NCBI RefSeq assembly: GCF_900696085.1
Contig: NZ_CAADFC020000008.1
Location: forward strand, 1-64,000
DNA from: Bradyrhizobium ivorense
GTDB taxonomy: Bacteria; Pseudomonadota; Alphaproteobacteria; Rhizobiales; Xanthobacteraceae
Length of the DNA: 64,000 bases
Direction of reading: 5' to 3'
Numbering within the stretch: position 1 is the first letter of the stretch; each line of letters opens with the position of its first letter. Shown one piece after another: positions 29,129 through 39,131 of the stretch. A program made the position numbers and the translations under genes. The notes under the pieces were generated by a model. The model was given only the letters and a program-made list of their open reading frames with translations. It was not told where the DNA came from and did no database searches.

Positions 29129-30099
29129 GCTTTAGATTCCCCTCAAAAATACGCGCGACCGCGCCACAGGATTGGTTTCTACTTCGGTTGGCTGAAGGTC
29201 ACTTTTGATCAGCAGATGGCCGGCTTCTCGGTGGTCCCGCCTGCCCGGCGCGGCCCGACCGCGCAACGAGAGGCGTCGCACGGGGTGAACGTGCCGGGCG
29301 GGCCGAGTTCCGAGAGAGCCCCGAGACAGGCTTCTTGCGCGCTCTATTCGACAAGCGCCAGCGAGGCGGCCTGGCCGCTGCGATCACTCTAATTGACTCT
29401 CTCCATGCCTGAGTACGCCGGTTCGCTTGCTGCGCAATAGCTGCACCTTGCTTTCGGCCTAGCGCGCCACATCGGCCGTGACGATCCGGCCGATCTTGCC
29501 ACCGCACTTTCATGCGATGAGTGCTCGGCCGCCAGCGCCGCTGACTCGCAGGGTCCTGGCGCATGTTGCTATCGGCTCTGGGGTGGATGTGGATCTGCGC
29601 GCAAGTGGACACCCGCCCGATGCGAACGATGATGCGCATACGCTCCCCAGGTGTAGCGTGGACAGGCGGCTTACCCATCGCCCCCCATCGCGGACTCGAT
29701 CGTCGCTTCAATCGCGTCACAAGCCATTTCGGGTGACACTGCGCGAGTGTGAGCCACGAGATGATGCCGCACAACTCGGCCGGCAGTAGACGTAACGTGA
29801 AAGGTCTTCCTTCAAATCTCATCTCGGACGGCTACCATTTGTCTGCATCGATGACCGGATCGACACGACAACAGCAAGTGTCGTACCAGTTGCAAGAATC
29901 AAGGAAGATTAGGCGAACGCAATGACTTAGGAGACACTTGGAGTGGTTGCTAATCCCCAAGACACGACCAGGCTGGACATGGGTCGGGAATACGACAGCG
30001 CCGCGCGAGTCATGGCTGCAGAGAGTTGATCTGAAAGAAGACGAGTGCTGCACGAGGGATCATCACCACGCCACTTGGGACAAACTTCGGGGCGCGAGA
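29129..30099. other. Region between fixB and nifW
   Basis: About 970 bases without a supported gene. A weak GG-N10-GC sequence on the minus strand (29434-29447, GGTGCAGCTATTGC) might be a sigma-54 promoter for fixB, but it deviates at several -24 positions and has no TGT-N10-ACA partner. Confidence 0.35.
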
Positions 30100-30441
30100 T
30101 CACTTCAGCTCGCTCAATGGGACAAAGGCCGTCGGCTTGTCATGGTCTGCGACAGCATCCTTCAAAACCTTGAACACCCGCTGGTCGATTGGCGACGATG
30201 CCACGAAGTCAGCATAGGCCTGCTCCAGCATCGCTTTGCAACGAGCTCTGATGTCCGGCTCTGCGGCACCAGCGAGTTGCTCGTTGGCAAGATATTGTCC
30301 CATGCGCTTTAGGATGTGAAGGCGCGCGACATTGACGATCCCGGGGTCGTATTCGACGCCCAGCAGTGAAAAGAACTCTTCCGCCGATGAGGCTTTGTTG
30401 AGCCGATCCAGGATACTGGCTGCTGAGTGCGAGTTACTCAT
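30100..30441 (-). CDS. nifW: Nitrogenase-stabilising protein NifW
   Basis: A 113-residue NifW: the core SSAEEFFSLLGVEYDPGIVNVARLHILKRMGQYL is diagnostic. NifW associates with the MoFe protein and is thought to protect it from oxygen. I start at MSNSHS, preceded by AAGGGGAG; the frame extends upstream without a binding site. It follows nifV on the same strand after 190 bases and probably shares the nifV promoter. Confidence 0.93.
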   Translation of the reverse strand: MSNSHSAASILDRLNKASSAEEFFSLLGVEYDPGIVNVARLHILKRMGQYLANEQLAGAAEPDIRARCKAMLEQAYADFVASSPIDQRVFKVLKDAVADHDKPTAFVPLSELK

Positions 30442-30633
30442 CGAAAACTCCCCTTTGAATTGGCACGTGGACGGTCGGCGACAACGCAGCCGTGCTTGGT
30501 GATCCTGCTGCAGCCCCACCTCGCACAACTATGCGGACGCAGGCCGTCGTTGCCGCCGATCAACGATGCCCGATACTGTCCTCGCGGCGCTTGGTTTTCG
30601 AATGCCTGTCTAGATCCTGCTGGGCGCGCCTCT

Positions 30634-31821
30634 TCACGCGGGGTGGGGCGACAAGCATCCGCATACATCGCGCCAGATCGCCGCTACTGTTTCGCGCTCG
30701 ACCGGCACCTTGTGCTCTATGGCATGCTTGCGGACTTGCGCCAGGATTTGTCTGGCCTGGTCGGCGCTGGCGACGAGCTGTAATTCATTGAGCAACGCGG
30801 TGATCGCCGAGAGCCCGGAATGCTTGCCGATCACAAAACTGTTGCGGCGCCCAAGCAGAACCGGATCAAGCGACTGGTAGGTACGTTGATCCTTTAGAAG
30901 ACCATCCACATGAATGCCCGATTCATGCGTAAAAACATGCTCTCCGACGATGGCTTTGTTCAGAGGAATCGCACGTGCGGCTGCGGCTGCAACCACCGCG
31001 GCGACGTTCTCGAGCTCTGGCATTATGATCCCGGTCTCGTGCCTGTAGAGCTGCTTGAGCGCGACCGCAACTTCCTCGAGCGGTGCATTTCCAGCCCGTT
31101 CGCCGAGGCCGATAACGGTTACTGAGGCGTGGCTCGCGCCGGCCTTGATGGCGGAGAGCGTATTGGCGGTTGCGAGGCCGAGATCGTCGTGACCATGAAA
31201 CTCGAGTTCGAGATCCGTGGTCGCCCGCAAATTTCCGACCAGCGCGGAGGTTGTGTCCGGGTCGAGCACACTGAGCGTATCGGCAATACGAAAGCGACGC
31301 GCTCCCGCCGCTTTTGCCGCGGCTATCAGCCTGATGAGAAAATCGATGTCGGCGCGAGAGGAGTCCTCGCCGCCGACGGCAACCTCAAGTCCCCGCTCAC
31401 GTGCATAACCTACCACTCGCTTCACTTGTTCCAGCGCCAGGTCGCGACGACCGCCAAGCTTGGCCGCGATCTGGACATCGGAACTCGGGATCGACATATT
31501 GACCATGGACACCTTCGCTTCGATCGCCGCGTCGATATCGGCTTCGCGCATCCGGCACCAGCCTATGGTGGTCAGCGGAAGCTCTGCTTCGACGATCGCG
31601 CGGATGGCAATGATCTCCTCGTTGCCCATCGCGGGCGTTCCCGCCTCGATCTCCGTCACGCCGGCCCGCGCCAGCGCCTGCGCGATCGCCAGCTTTTCCT
31701 CTGTGGTGAACGCAACGCCAGGCGCCTGCTCGCCGTCGCGTAACGTCGTGTCGTTGAGCACGGTCGGCTTGGCGCTCGCCTGCTCGGGCCAAGCCGGCTT
31801 GGCGGTCTTGGTGGCGGCCAT
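30634..31821 (-). CDS. nifV: Homocitrate synthase NifV
   Basis: A 395-residue HMGL-like synthase. [18 protein letters not shown] is the catalytic N-terminal motif and [25 protein letters not shown] carries the metal-binding His-x-His. NifV condenses acetyl-CoA with 2-oxoglutarate to make homocitrate, the organic ligand of FeMo-cofactor. Start MAATKTAK has GAGGAG ten bases upstream; ATG six codons earlier is possible. A consensus sigma-54 promoter and a perfect NifA element lie 42 and about 130 bases upstream. Many nodulating rhizobia lack nifV and depend on plant homocitrate, so its presence matters biologically. Confidence 0.93.
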   Translation of the reverse strand: MAATKTAKPAWPEQASAKPTVLNDTTLRDGEQAPGVAFTTEEKLAIAQALARAGVTEIEAGTPAMGNEEIIAIRAIVEAELPLTTIGWCRMREADIDAAIEAKVSMVNMSIPSSDVQIAAKLGGRRDLALEQVKRVVGYARERGLEVAVGGEDSSRADIDFLIRLIAAAKAAGARRFRIADTLSVLDPDTTSALVGNLRATTDLELEFHGHDDLGLATANTLSAIKAGASHASVTVIGLGERAGNAPLEEVAVALKQLYRHETGIIMPELENVAAVVAAAAARAIPLNKAIVGEHVFTHESGIHVDGLLKDQRTYQSLDPVLLGRRNSFVIGKHSGLSAITALLNELQLVASADQARQILAQVRKHAIEHKVPVERETVAAIWRDVCGCLSPHPA

Positions 31822-31862
31822 CACGAAAGGGCTCCTCATTGCTTTTGACCCGGATACCCTTC

Positions 31863-31878
31863 AGCAACCCCCATGCCA
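31863..31878 (-). promoter_or_regulatory. Sigma-54 promoter of nifV
   Basis: Minus-strand TGGCATGGGGGTTGCT matches TGGCAYG-N4-TTGCW exactly, 42 bases before the nifV start. Confidence 0.85.
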
Positions 31879-31950
31879 GCCCGCCATTCTTGGCAACCCG
31901 TTGAAAAAGATACGCTCTCTTCCTCGGCCAGCTTCCCTTCGCAAATGGAT

Positions 31951-31966
31951 TGTCGCAAACGCGACA
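31951..31966 (-). promoter_or_regulatory. NifA upstream element of nifV
   Basis: A perfect TGT-N10-ACA (TGTCGCAAACGCGACA), centred about 82 bases upstream of the -24 element. Confidence 0.8.
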
Positions 31967-32199
31967 GGCTTATGAAGCGCACGCCTCACCTTGCCTCTTG
32001 CAACGCCGAACGCAAATGTTAGCTCGATTGCGGCACGCCGGGGGGGCAGGAATTGTCGCGGAGCATTTGTGGCCCGGCACCGCCCTAGACCCATGGTTGC
32101 GCGCATCGAACGCCGTTCGCCGCGCCCTCCAGCTCCTGCGGGACTCGCCAAAGCTCGCGCGGGGTTCTAGCTGACTGGGCGATCGCGTCTTGCAACAGC

Positions 32200-32934
32200 T
32201 TAAATGGGCCAGTCAACGCTGATGACAGGGCGAGCCGCCTGCAACAGAACGTCGCGCCGGCGTTCTGCCATCCGGCTCTCGCCGCTTTCTTCGCCGAAGC
32301 AGAGATTGAAGTCGTTACATTGCGTGCAAACGGGCGTTGTGCACATGACGAGGCCTTCATCCTCGCACAGCGAGCGGTAGAAGAAGCGCTTCCAGCGCAT
32401 ATTGTTGTTATTACGTGCTGCGAGCGGCGCGAAGTGGCGGCTCAGCAGCCGAGAGAGTTCGCCGCGATTGCGTAATCCGAGATCTTTCCACAAGTGGTCT
32501 GGCTCTATGGCGCGGCGTGCAATCATCGCGGCCAGCCACCCCCCGATACGCTCTTCCGTTGAGCGTTGCTTGAGCAAGAGATCGCGCACCATTGCGATTT
32601 CGTCGTTCTCATCGCACTTGAAAGCCAGGAGCTGCTCTGAGATCTTGACCCCGATCGATGGAAAATAGCGCTCCAGCAGAGCCGCCAGCTCGTGGCCGGA
32701 CAGGCCGGCCCGCTCGGGAAGCGGACCACCATCCATCGAGGCGACCGCCAGAATTGACGCCAGGACATGGCAATCGAAATTGCTGTCGCTCGCAATGTCG
32801 GCCTCGTCAGGAGGCACACCGTTGAGCGCTCGGTAGGTCGCTATTCCTCTTTGCACCTTGCTGCCCGCGTCGGCGCAAGCAGCTACAAACGGTTGGAAGT
32901 TCGCTTCAGGCATGAATTTTTTTAGAGCGGTCAC
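32200..32934 (-). CDS. nifQ: Molybdenum donor protein NifQ
   Basis: A 244-residue NifQ. The C-terminal cysteine motif C-x4-C-x2-C-x5-C is intact at Cys198, 203, 206 and 212, and binds the Mo-Fe-S precursor delivered to NifEN/NifH. The start is a GTG; MPEANF seven codons on is an alternative. It lies 117 bases downstream of nifH on the same strand, with a strong hairpin between them, so nifH and nifQ may share a transcript. ModC-like and DUF2478 genes further left would complete the molybdenum route. Confidence 0.92.
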   Translation of the reverse strand: MTALKKFMPEANFQPFVAACADAGSKVQRGIATYRALNGVPPDEADIASDSNFDCHVLASILAVASMDGGPLPERAGLSGHELAALLERYFPSIGVKISEQLLAFKCDENDEIAMVRDLLLKQRSTEERIGGWLAAMIARRAIEPDHLWKDLGLRNRGELSRLLSRHFAPLAARNNNNMRWKRFFYRSLCEDEGLVMCTTPVCTQCNDFNLCFGEESGESRMAERRRDVLLQAARPVISVDWPI

Positions 32935-32975
32935 GTGTGCCCCGCCCCATTCTAGCTGGCCGGGTGATCGTCAGA

Positions 32976-33015
32976 ATGCCGGTCTCCCCGGATGGGGGGT
33001 GAGGGAGACCGGCAT
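32976..33015 (-). terminator. Strong hairpin after nifH
   Basis: ATGCCGGTCTCC (32976-32987) pairs perfectly with GGAGACCGGCAT (33004-33015) around a GC-rich loop, 37-76 bases past the nifH stop. No T-run follows, so it more likely stabilises nifH mRNA or partly attenuates nifQ than fully terminates. Confidence 0.55.
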
Positions 33016-33051
33016 CCGTCGCGCGCCTTCACAAGGCCGCGACCCGCGACC

Positions 33052-34065
<1,014 letters not shown>

Positions 34066-34097
34066 TCAGCCCTCACTCAGTGTTGCTGCCGCTTAAT

Positions 34098-34113
34098 AGC
34101 AACCGCCATGCCA
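34098..34113 (-). promoter_or_regulatory. Sigma-54 promoter of nifH
   Basis: Minus-strand TGGCATGGCGGTTGCT fits the consensus exactly, about 160 bases before the nifH start. Confidence 0.88.
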
Positions 34114-34183
34114 ACACTGTCCGCGCTCATTAAGCTTCTGATTGCGTTCTAAAAAGCCGACGAGCCGTTGAGTAACCCCAGAG

Positions 34184-34228
34184 TGTTTTGCAGCGGACAG
34201 GATCCGCTGGACTGTCGGAAAACGAACA
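34184..34228 (-). promoter_or_regulatory. Two tandem NifA upstream elements of nifH
   Basis: Two perfect TGT-N10-ACA sites, 34184-34199 and 34213-34228, 29 bases apart, centred about 80 and 108 bases upstream of the -24 element. Paired elements at nifH are known in Bradyrhizobium. Confidence 0.85.
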
Positions 34229-34739
34229 CCGGTCACACCGATCAGGCTGGAAAACGGCAGCTTGGCATGACCAGATCCAATGCTCTCAAATGGAACGGGA
34301 CTTGCTCCTTCTCTTGTAAACCGGTGGTCGGCAATTTCGGCAGAGCGAGATGCAGGTCGAGGTCGGCATCTCTAAGGCACGTGGCCGGCGATGGGGTTTC
34401 GTCGGTCGATGATGACGAGGTCAATTGTGCAGCCAAACTACCAATTGATCCAACTAATCAGAACGATGCGCCGGAGCCTAAAGGCAGCAAGAAGCGCCTT
34501 ACAAGGGTGCCTCGAGTCGAAACTAGCTGAGGTCCTGCGTCGCGCTTCGTTGGCGAGACATGAAAGGCCAATTCTCGTTAATGAGTTAGTGGTCCAACGA
34601 AGGCATTAAAGCGGGGCGCAAGCACGATACGGTGGTCAAGCCGCTTATGTGCGATCGTTTGCACGAGTGTCAAACGCGCTCTGCGACGTAGCGGAACCGC
34701 CTCCGATCGTTCAGCTCAGCGTACCCACATAGGTATACC
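34229..34739. other. Non-coding stretch between the nifH control region and the ArsC-like gene
   Basis: About 500 bases with no supported gene. A clear promoter for the rightward ArsC-like gene was not found. Confidence 0.35.
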
Positions 34740-35153
34740 ATGGCGACAATCCTCTTTTATCAAAAGCCCGGCTGCGTCACCAATGCACGTCAGATGCAGG
34801 CGCTGAAGGCCGCTGGCCATGACGTGATAGCCAAGGATATATTGAAGCAGCCGTGGGCTGCGGAGGAATTGCGACACTTCTTCGGCAAGATGCCGATCGC
34901 ATCCTGGTTCAACCGAGCCGCGCCTCGTATCAAGTCAGGCGCGGTTAATCCTGACGTAATCAACGAAGCGAGTGCACTTGCGTTGATGCTGGCAGATCCG
35001 CTCCTGATCAGACGACCGCTGATCGACGTCGATGGTGCAAAATGCGCCGGATTCGATCATGAACCCGTGCTGTCGTTGCTTGGCCGGGACACGCAAGATG
35101 ATCTTGAGGGATGCTCCCACGAACAACAGGGCACGCACTGTCCGCAGATGTGA
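34740..35153 (+). CDS. Nitrogenase-associated ArsC/Spx-like protein
   Basis: A 137-residue thioredoxin-fold protein of the ArsC family, of the nitrogenase-associated subgroup: MATILFYQKPGCVTNARQMQALKAAGHDV with a single active-site Cys, FFGKMPIASWFNRAAP and the conserved IRRPLIDVDGAKCAGFD. In other diazotrophs such proteins lie in nif clusters (NifO-like), but their role is unsettled. The C-terminus is Cys/His-rich (CSHEQQGTHCP), which may bind metal. It is transcribed away from nifH. Confidence 0.8.
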   Translation: MATILFYQKPGCVTNARQMQALKAAGHDVIAKDILKQPWAAEELRHFFGKMPIASWFNRAAPRIKSGAVNPDVINEASALALMLADPLLIRRPLIDVDGAKCAGFDHEPVLSLLGRDTQDDLEGCSHEQQGTHCPQM

Positions 35154-35542
35154 GGATACGATCGATCATACTGCCACGCCGCCAACCGATGCGAACAACG
35201 ATCCTCCCAGTACCGGCTTTGTCGGGAATGGCCGACGGCATATTCGGCGAGAACGTCGGCGTGCGTGGCGCTTCGTAACCAGCGGCGCTCAGTATACTCG
35301 GTTTGAATAAGACATGTTCGTCGCCTGCGGTGCGTGAAACCATCGCAGTTCGATCGCGTTTGTCGCGCACGATTCCTGCAGTCTGGATTTGATCAGAGCT
35401 TTAAGCCGAGACACGGTTTATTGAATAGATTCGGCTCGGACAGAACACTGCACTGAATACCGATCCGAACAGAACCACGGAGCGTCGCGGTCGTGACCCT
35501 TATGCAACGTGGCTGCATAATTGCGCTACGTCCGCCGCCGTT
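35154..35542. other. Non-coding stretch
   Basis: About 390 bases with no supported gene, ending at the FixK box of the OmpW-type gene. Confidence 0.35.
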
Positions 35543-35556
35543 TTGATCAGCATCAA
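35543..35556 (+). promoter_or_regulatory. FixK/FNR box upstream of the OmpW-type porin
   Basis: TTGATCAGCATCAA is a perfect TTGAT-N4-ATCAA palindrome, 73 bases before the start codon. In Bradyrhizobium FixK2 binds such sites and activates genes under low oxygen, when placed near -41 of the start of transcription. Confidence 0.82.
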
Positions 35557-35629
35557 ATCATTGGCCGTCTCCCATGTGTGACAGAGATCTCGCGCGACTC
35601 TTCGCGCGGACTTTGGAATGGAGAATTCG

Positions 35630-36361
35630 ATGAGGATGAAAACAATTCTGACGACGGCATCGCTGCTTGCGCTCGCGAGCTCGTTGGCCAGCATCTCGGT
35701 TGAGGCCGCGGACCTGGCGCAGGCACCTATCTACTACAAAGCACCCCCAATGGAGCCCTTCAATCCGTGGATGATCCGCCTGCGCGTCCTTGGCGTTTTG
35801 CCGGATACCGCAGGCAGCTCCGTCAATGTCGCCGGGGCGCCGCCGCTGTCCTCGCCCGCTTCCGGGCTATCGATCAGCGACCAAGCGGTACCGGAGCTCG
35901 ATATCACCTATTTCTTCACAAAAAACGTTGCCGCCGAACTCATTCTCGGTGTGAGCCGCCATCACATCAGCGGCACAGGTACGCTAAATGGACTAGATAT
36001 CGGCAAGGTTTGGCTGTTGCCGCCAACGCTGACGCTGCAATATCACTTCACCGATTTTGGCCCGCTCAAGCCTTACATCGGCGCGGGCATCAACTACACC
36101 GCATTCTTCAACCAATCGGCTGCCAATACGTCGCTCGCCGGCCTTGCCGTGACGGATTTGCACATCGGCAACCAGTTCGGCGCCGCGGTCCAATTTGGCT
36201 TCGATTATATGCTTGACCGCCATTGGGGCCTCAACTTCGACGTGAAGAAATTGTGGTTGCGCCCGGAATATTCGGCGACCGTAAACAATGCGATTGCCGT
36301 CACCGGCCGCGCCAATATCGACCCATGGCTCGTCAGCGGTGGCATCACCTACAAGTTCTGA
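35630..36361 (+). CDS. OmpW-family outer membrane protein
   Basis: A 243-residue OmpW/AlkL-type eight-stranded barrel. Residues 1-26 are a signal peptide ending SVEA-A. DITYFFTKNVAAELILGVSRHHI and LKPYIGAGINYTAFF are the family's central strands, and the protein ends in aromatic GGITYKF as outer-membrane barrels do. Members pass small hydrophobic molecules. The start at MRMKT has GGAG eight bases ahead; the ATG four codons upstream lacks one. The FixK/FNR box suggests induction by low oxygen, so a role in the bacteroid envelope is plausible. Confidence 0.88.
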   Translation: MRMKTILTTASLLALASSLASISVEAADLAQAPIYYKAPPMEPFNPWMIRLRVLGVLPDTAGSSVNVAGAPPLSSPASGLSISDQAVPELDITYFFTKNVAAELILGVSRHHISGTGTLNGLDIGKVWLLPPTLTLQYHFTDFGPLKPYIGAGINYTAFFNQSAANTSLAGLAVTDLHIGNQFGAAVQFGFDYMLDRHWGLNFDVKKLWLRPEYSATVNNAIAVTGRANIDPWLVSGGITYKF

Positions 36362-36905
36362 GGCAGGAAACACCCTTCAGTGAACTTTTCGGACGCGCCG
36401 GGGGTCGTCGGGCGCGTCTCTCCGTGTAGTGCAGTGCGAAGGCGAGCGAGATGATGTGTAAAGACACGTCGTCTCGCTGAAGGCCAGGAGCCATTCCCAG
36501 CATTGCTCTCGCTGTGAGTCACGGTGTATCGGTAAGTGGCGGAAAACAAGCAAATCGAGCCACCAGCGATCAATAGGATGCTGCTCGTTGTTTCTCGGCA
36601 TTAGCGGAAGCGGCCGCCTGCTTATCGGACCTGAGAATTCAAGGCGGTCGCCCCCTGTGTGAGAACGACCGCACTTGCAAGAGACTTGAGCTCAGGGCTC
36701 ATCGGCCCCGATCATGAGGAGGATCCGATCAAGGCTTCGCTCTCACCGCATGTTCCTGAAATCCAAAGCCATAGCGACAAGTAAGCAGTCCGCGTTGGGC
36801 ACGTATTGGAAGCATTAGATCACCCGGCGTTCCGAGATGCCAGCTATTGGGCGGATAGGCCATCGATGTTTGATACACCGGGCGAGCGGCGCTCAAGCGA
36901 CGCCT
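36362..36905. other. Non-coding stretch
   Basis: About 540 bases between convergent genes. No gene, repeat or clear terminator was identified. Confidence 0.35.
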
Positions 36906-37253
36906 TTAGCTTCGCCTCAGCACCATCACGAGGCGATCGACACGCTTACCCTGCTTGAGATGAGAGTCTACGATTTCATCAACGTCCTCAGTCGTGGTGG
37001 GGCGATACCAGATTCCGTCTGGATAGACGACCATCAAAGGACCTGAGTTACAAAAACCAAGGCAGCCCGTCACCGTGAAGCCGACATCAGTGAGGCCTTG
37101 CGTTTCGATCGCCTTGCCCATCCGATCCCAGAGGGCCTGCGCCCCAGAAGCGCCGCAACTGCCGTGCGGATGATTCGGCGGACGCTGCGTGTTGCAGGCA
37201 AAGACGTGATGCCTATAAAGTTGACGAAGCTCGAATTCGGTTTCTGCGTTCAT
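36906..37253 (-). CDS. Thioredoxin-like [2Fe-2S] ferredoxin
   Basis: A 115-residue protein of the thioredoxin-fold [2Fe-2S] family, with ligands Cys20 (FACNTQRPPNHPHGSCG), Cys33, Cys64 and Cys68 (TGCLGFCNSGP). Similar Shethna-type proteins in diazotrophs either carry electrons or bind nitrogenase to protect it under oxygen stress. The start MNAETE has AGGAT upstream; the frame continues further without sense. A sigma-54-like promoter and perfect NifA element lie 260 and 370 bases upstream, so it is probably under NifA control. Confidence 0.85.
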   Translation of the reverse strand: MNAETEFELRQLYRHHVFACNTQRPPNHPHGSCGASGAQALWDRMGKAIETQGLTDVGFTVTGCLGFCNSGPLMVVYPDGIWYRPTTTEDVDEIVDSHLKQGKRVDRLVMVLRRS

Positions 37254-37512
37254 GCGCCTATCCTGAAATCTACGGCCTCCATCATCTGAAAAGAGACAAG
37301 ATCCGAGCACATCCGCCCGAACAACCTGCTCCTCAGTCGAACGCCGCATCGACCAATTGATCCCACTAACCCCCACTCCAGCTTGCGAAAGCAGGGCGAA
37401 ATGCCGATGATTGTCGCTGACGATCAGCGATACTCGGCATCTAGAACAGCCTCCTTGATCAGTTTCAACCTCGCGATTGTCTAGCTCCTTACGCAACCAT
37501 CCAACTTCTCCA

Positions 37513-37528
37513 AGCAAGTTCCGCACCA
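37513..37528 (-). promoter_or_regulatory. Sigma-54 promoter candidate for the [2Fe-2S] ferredoxin
   Basis: Minus-strand TGGTGCGGAACTTGCT keeps GG-N10-GC and TTGCT, with two differences from TGGCACG. It is 260 bases from the gene start. Confidence 0.6.
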
Positions 37529-37618
37529 GGTGCGTAGCGCTCATTTCTGCAGCGATCTCATTCTCCGCTCCGGCGCGACTGACAATTATGCCGAGGTTGC
37601 AACAATGCCACCCTCCCC

Positions 37619-37634
37619 TGTTCCATACGTGACA
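37619..37634 (-). promoter_or_regulatory. NifA upstream element
   Basis: A perfect TGT-N10-ACA (TGTTCCATACGTGACA), centred about 100 bases upstream of the sigma-54 candidate. Confidence 0.65.
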
Positions 37635-38190
37635 TATGGCGCATCGCGTTTGACCCTCTCCCGCTTCAGCGTTTCGCAGATCGCACGCACAATAGCCGGG
37701 CCGCGTCCACGCGCCCGTTCATGCATTTGAGCTTGGCCGCCGCCACCGGCTGACTATGGTGGCGGCACTTGCTAAGGGCATCGCATGAACGAAAGCTTGG
37801 CATTGCAATTGCTACGCCCGCTTCGGCAATCGTCCAATAATCGTGACACAGGATCGTCATTCCTCCAAACCAAACGGTCCTGTCAGTCTGGGTCCCCCCA
37901 TTTCACCAAGCCCAGACGGTGCCCTCGGCGTAACCGCCGAGGGCATTTCCTTCTCGAAGACATTGTATCAAGCGGCGGCAATGGCCTGCTGGCTCGATTT
38001 GGTGAGCTAGCACCAAAGCACTTGTGCCGCCAAGATCGCAGTTGCACGTTTGGGAAACGACGGTTCGCCTGTTTGCCTCTCAACTTCAAAACCATTGACG
38101 CGCATCCGCGCCAGCGCTCACTAGTACGATGGCATTGTTCGGCGACAACGCGCCGGGAAACAACTGAGCAACGGCCAAGTGATACGCCTG
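37635..38190. other. Non-coding stretch with a hairpin
   Basis: About 550 bases without a supported gene, containing the inverted repeat at 37920-37945 that may end the nifB-to-Rieske operon reading from the right. Confidence 0.4.
37920..37949. terminator. Perfect stem-loop, terminator-like
   Basis: TGCCCTCGGCG and CGCCGAGGGCA form an 11-bp perfect stem with a TAAC loop. On the plus strand TTTCCTTCT follows, a weak U-tract. On the minus strand it lies 245 bases past the Rieske gene. Confidence 0.55.
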
Positions 38191-38661
38191 TTAATCGGGA
38201 TGGATGGTTATATCCATGGTTTCGTCGCCGTCCTCGAACGGCTCGGAAAACCGATCATCCTCAAGCAGCTTGATGCCACACAGGCAGACGTCACCTTCGA
38301 TGACGGCGAGTGCGACCGGCTCAAGCGCTTGTCCAGTGCAGGGACCATCGATGCACAGCCCAGTGTCGATCTCAAATCTCGCACCGTGCCGTGCGCATCT
38401 GAGAAAGGAGCGATCGGAGGAGAAGAACTCGCCGGAGCCGATGTTGAGCCATAAGCTGTCATGCGGACAACGATTGACGTACCCTAAATAGTCGTCGCCA
38501 AAAGTGCGAACCACAACAATTGGAAACGGCCGGCTCTCGCCGCTGTCGTCTACCTGCGACAAGCTAAAGGCCTTGGCGCCACACCGCTCGATGGCATCGG
38601 CCGGACAGACGGCGAACACCTCGATCTGATCACACATCGGGCCGCTCATCCCTTTGCTCAT
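38191..38661 (-). CDS. Rieske-type [2Fe-2S] ferredoxin in the nif cluster (copy 1)
   Basis: A 156-residue Rieske protein: Cys65 and His67 in CPHDSLWLN, Cys89 and His92 in CARHGARFEI, with the TGLCIDGPCTGQ loop. No membrane anchor, so a soluble electron carrier. ATG overlaps the stop of the upstream small gene (ATGA), supporting this start. It appears to be the last gene of the nifB operon. A second gene of the same subfamily lies at 48.0 kb. Acceptor unknown; electron transfer to a nif enzyme is a reasonable inference. Confidence 0.85.
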   Translation of the reverse strand: MSKGMSGPMCDQIEVFAVCPADAIERCGAKAFSLSQVDDSGESRPFPIVVVRTFGDDYLGYVNRCPHDSLWLNIGSGEFFSSDRSFLRCARHGARFEIDTGLCIDGPCTGQALEPVALAVIEGDVCLCGIKLLEDDRFSEPFEDGDETMDITIHPD

Positions 38662-38879
38662 CCAGGCCTCGCAGTTTCCTGCTTGAAAGCTTCGACAGCA
38701 GCCCGGGCCAGCCGAAAAACGCCGCGGCCACGAGCGAGCGGCCGATAGGTCGAGCCGGCACGGGTATTGAGGACATCAAACCATTGGTTCGGCGTGAGCT
38801 TCGCCGGACGCTCGCTGATTTGGATTACCCTCCCGTTTGGAGCGAAGCGGACGTGAATGATGACTTGTTGAGAATTCAT
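38658..38879 (-). CDS. Small nif-cluster protein
   Basis: A 73-residue protein, MNSQQVIIHVRFAPNGRVIQISERPAKLTPNQWFDVLNTRAG and so on. It combines a strand pair and helix with several conserved-looking Arg and aromatic residues but no known motif. GGGG precedes the ATG. It is coupled to the Rieske gene by an ATGA overlap, indicating joint function in the nif operon. I do not recognise a named family with certainty. Confidence 0.6.
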   Translation of the reverse strand: MNSQQVIIHVRFAPNGRVIQISERPAKLTPNQWFDVLNTRAGSTYRPLARGRGVFRLARAAVEAFKQETARPG

Positions 38880-39131
38880 GGCAACCCCGATTTGACCGAC
38901 TTTAAAGACCCGATCCGAGACTGAGGATCTCTGTTGTGACGTGCCCGGTTTCCGGCAGCTTGGCGCGTGGCCTCGAGCCGCGGCTTGGAGACCGCGCCTC
39001 GCTACTTTCGAGCAGGTCTTCTTCGTGCTCACGGGCCTGCCCTCGGTCGCCCCGCTCATCTTGCGCGACGTCACAAAGTAGGATCATCGCCATTCCATCC
39101 TCGTCCTTCGATGTGGTGGATGACGAGCATC

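Noticed and set aside
29432..29449. Sigma-54-like GG-N10-GC on the minus strand as fixBCX promoter
   Set aside because: It differs from the -24 consensus at several positions, lies 300 bases from fixB and has no TGT-N10-ACA partner.
29199..29822. Minus-strand 207-codon frame upstream of fixB
   Set aside because: Arg/Pro-rich composition with no strand-helix pattern, no binding site and no family; typical of high-G+C shadow frames.
38902..39093. 63-codon frame before the small nif gene
   Set aside because: Highly charged sequence without domain or binding site; cannot be separated from chance.
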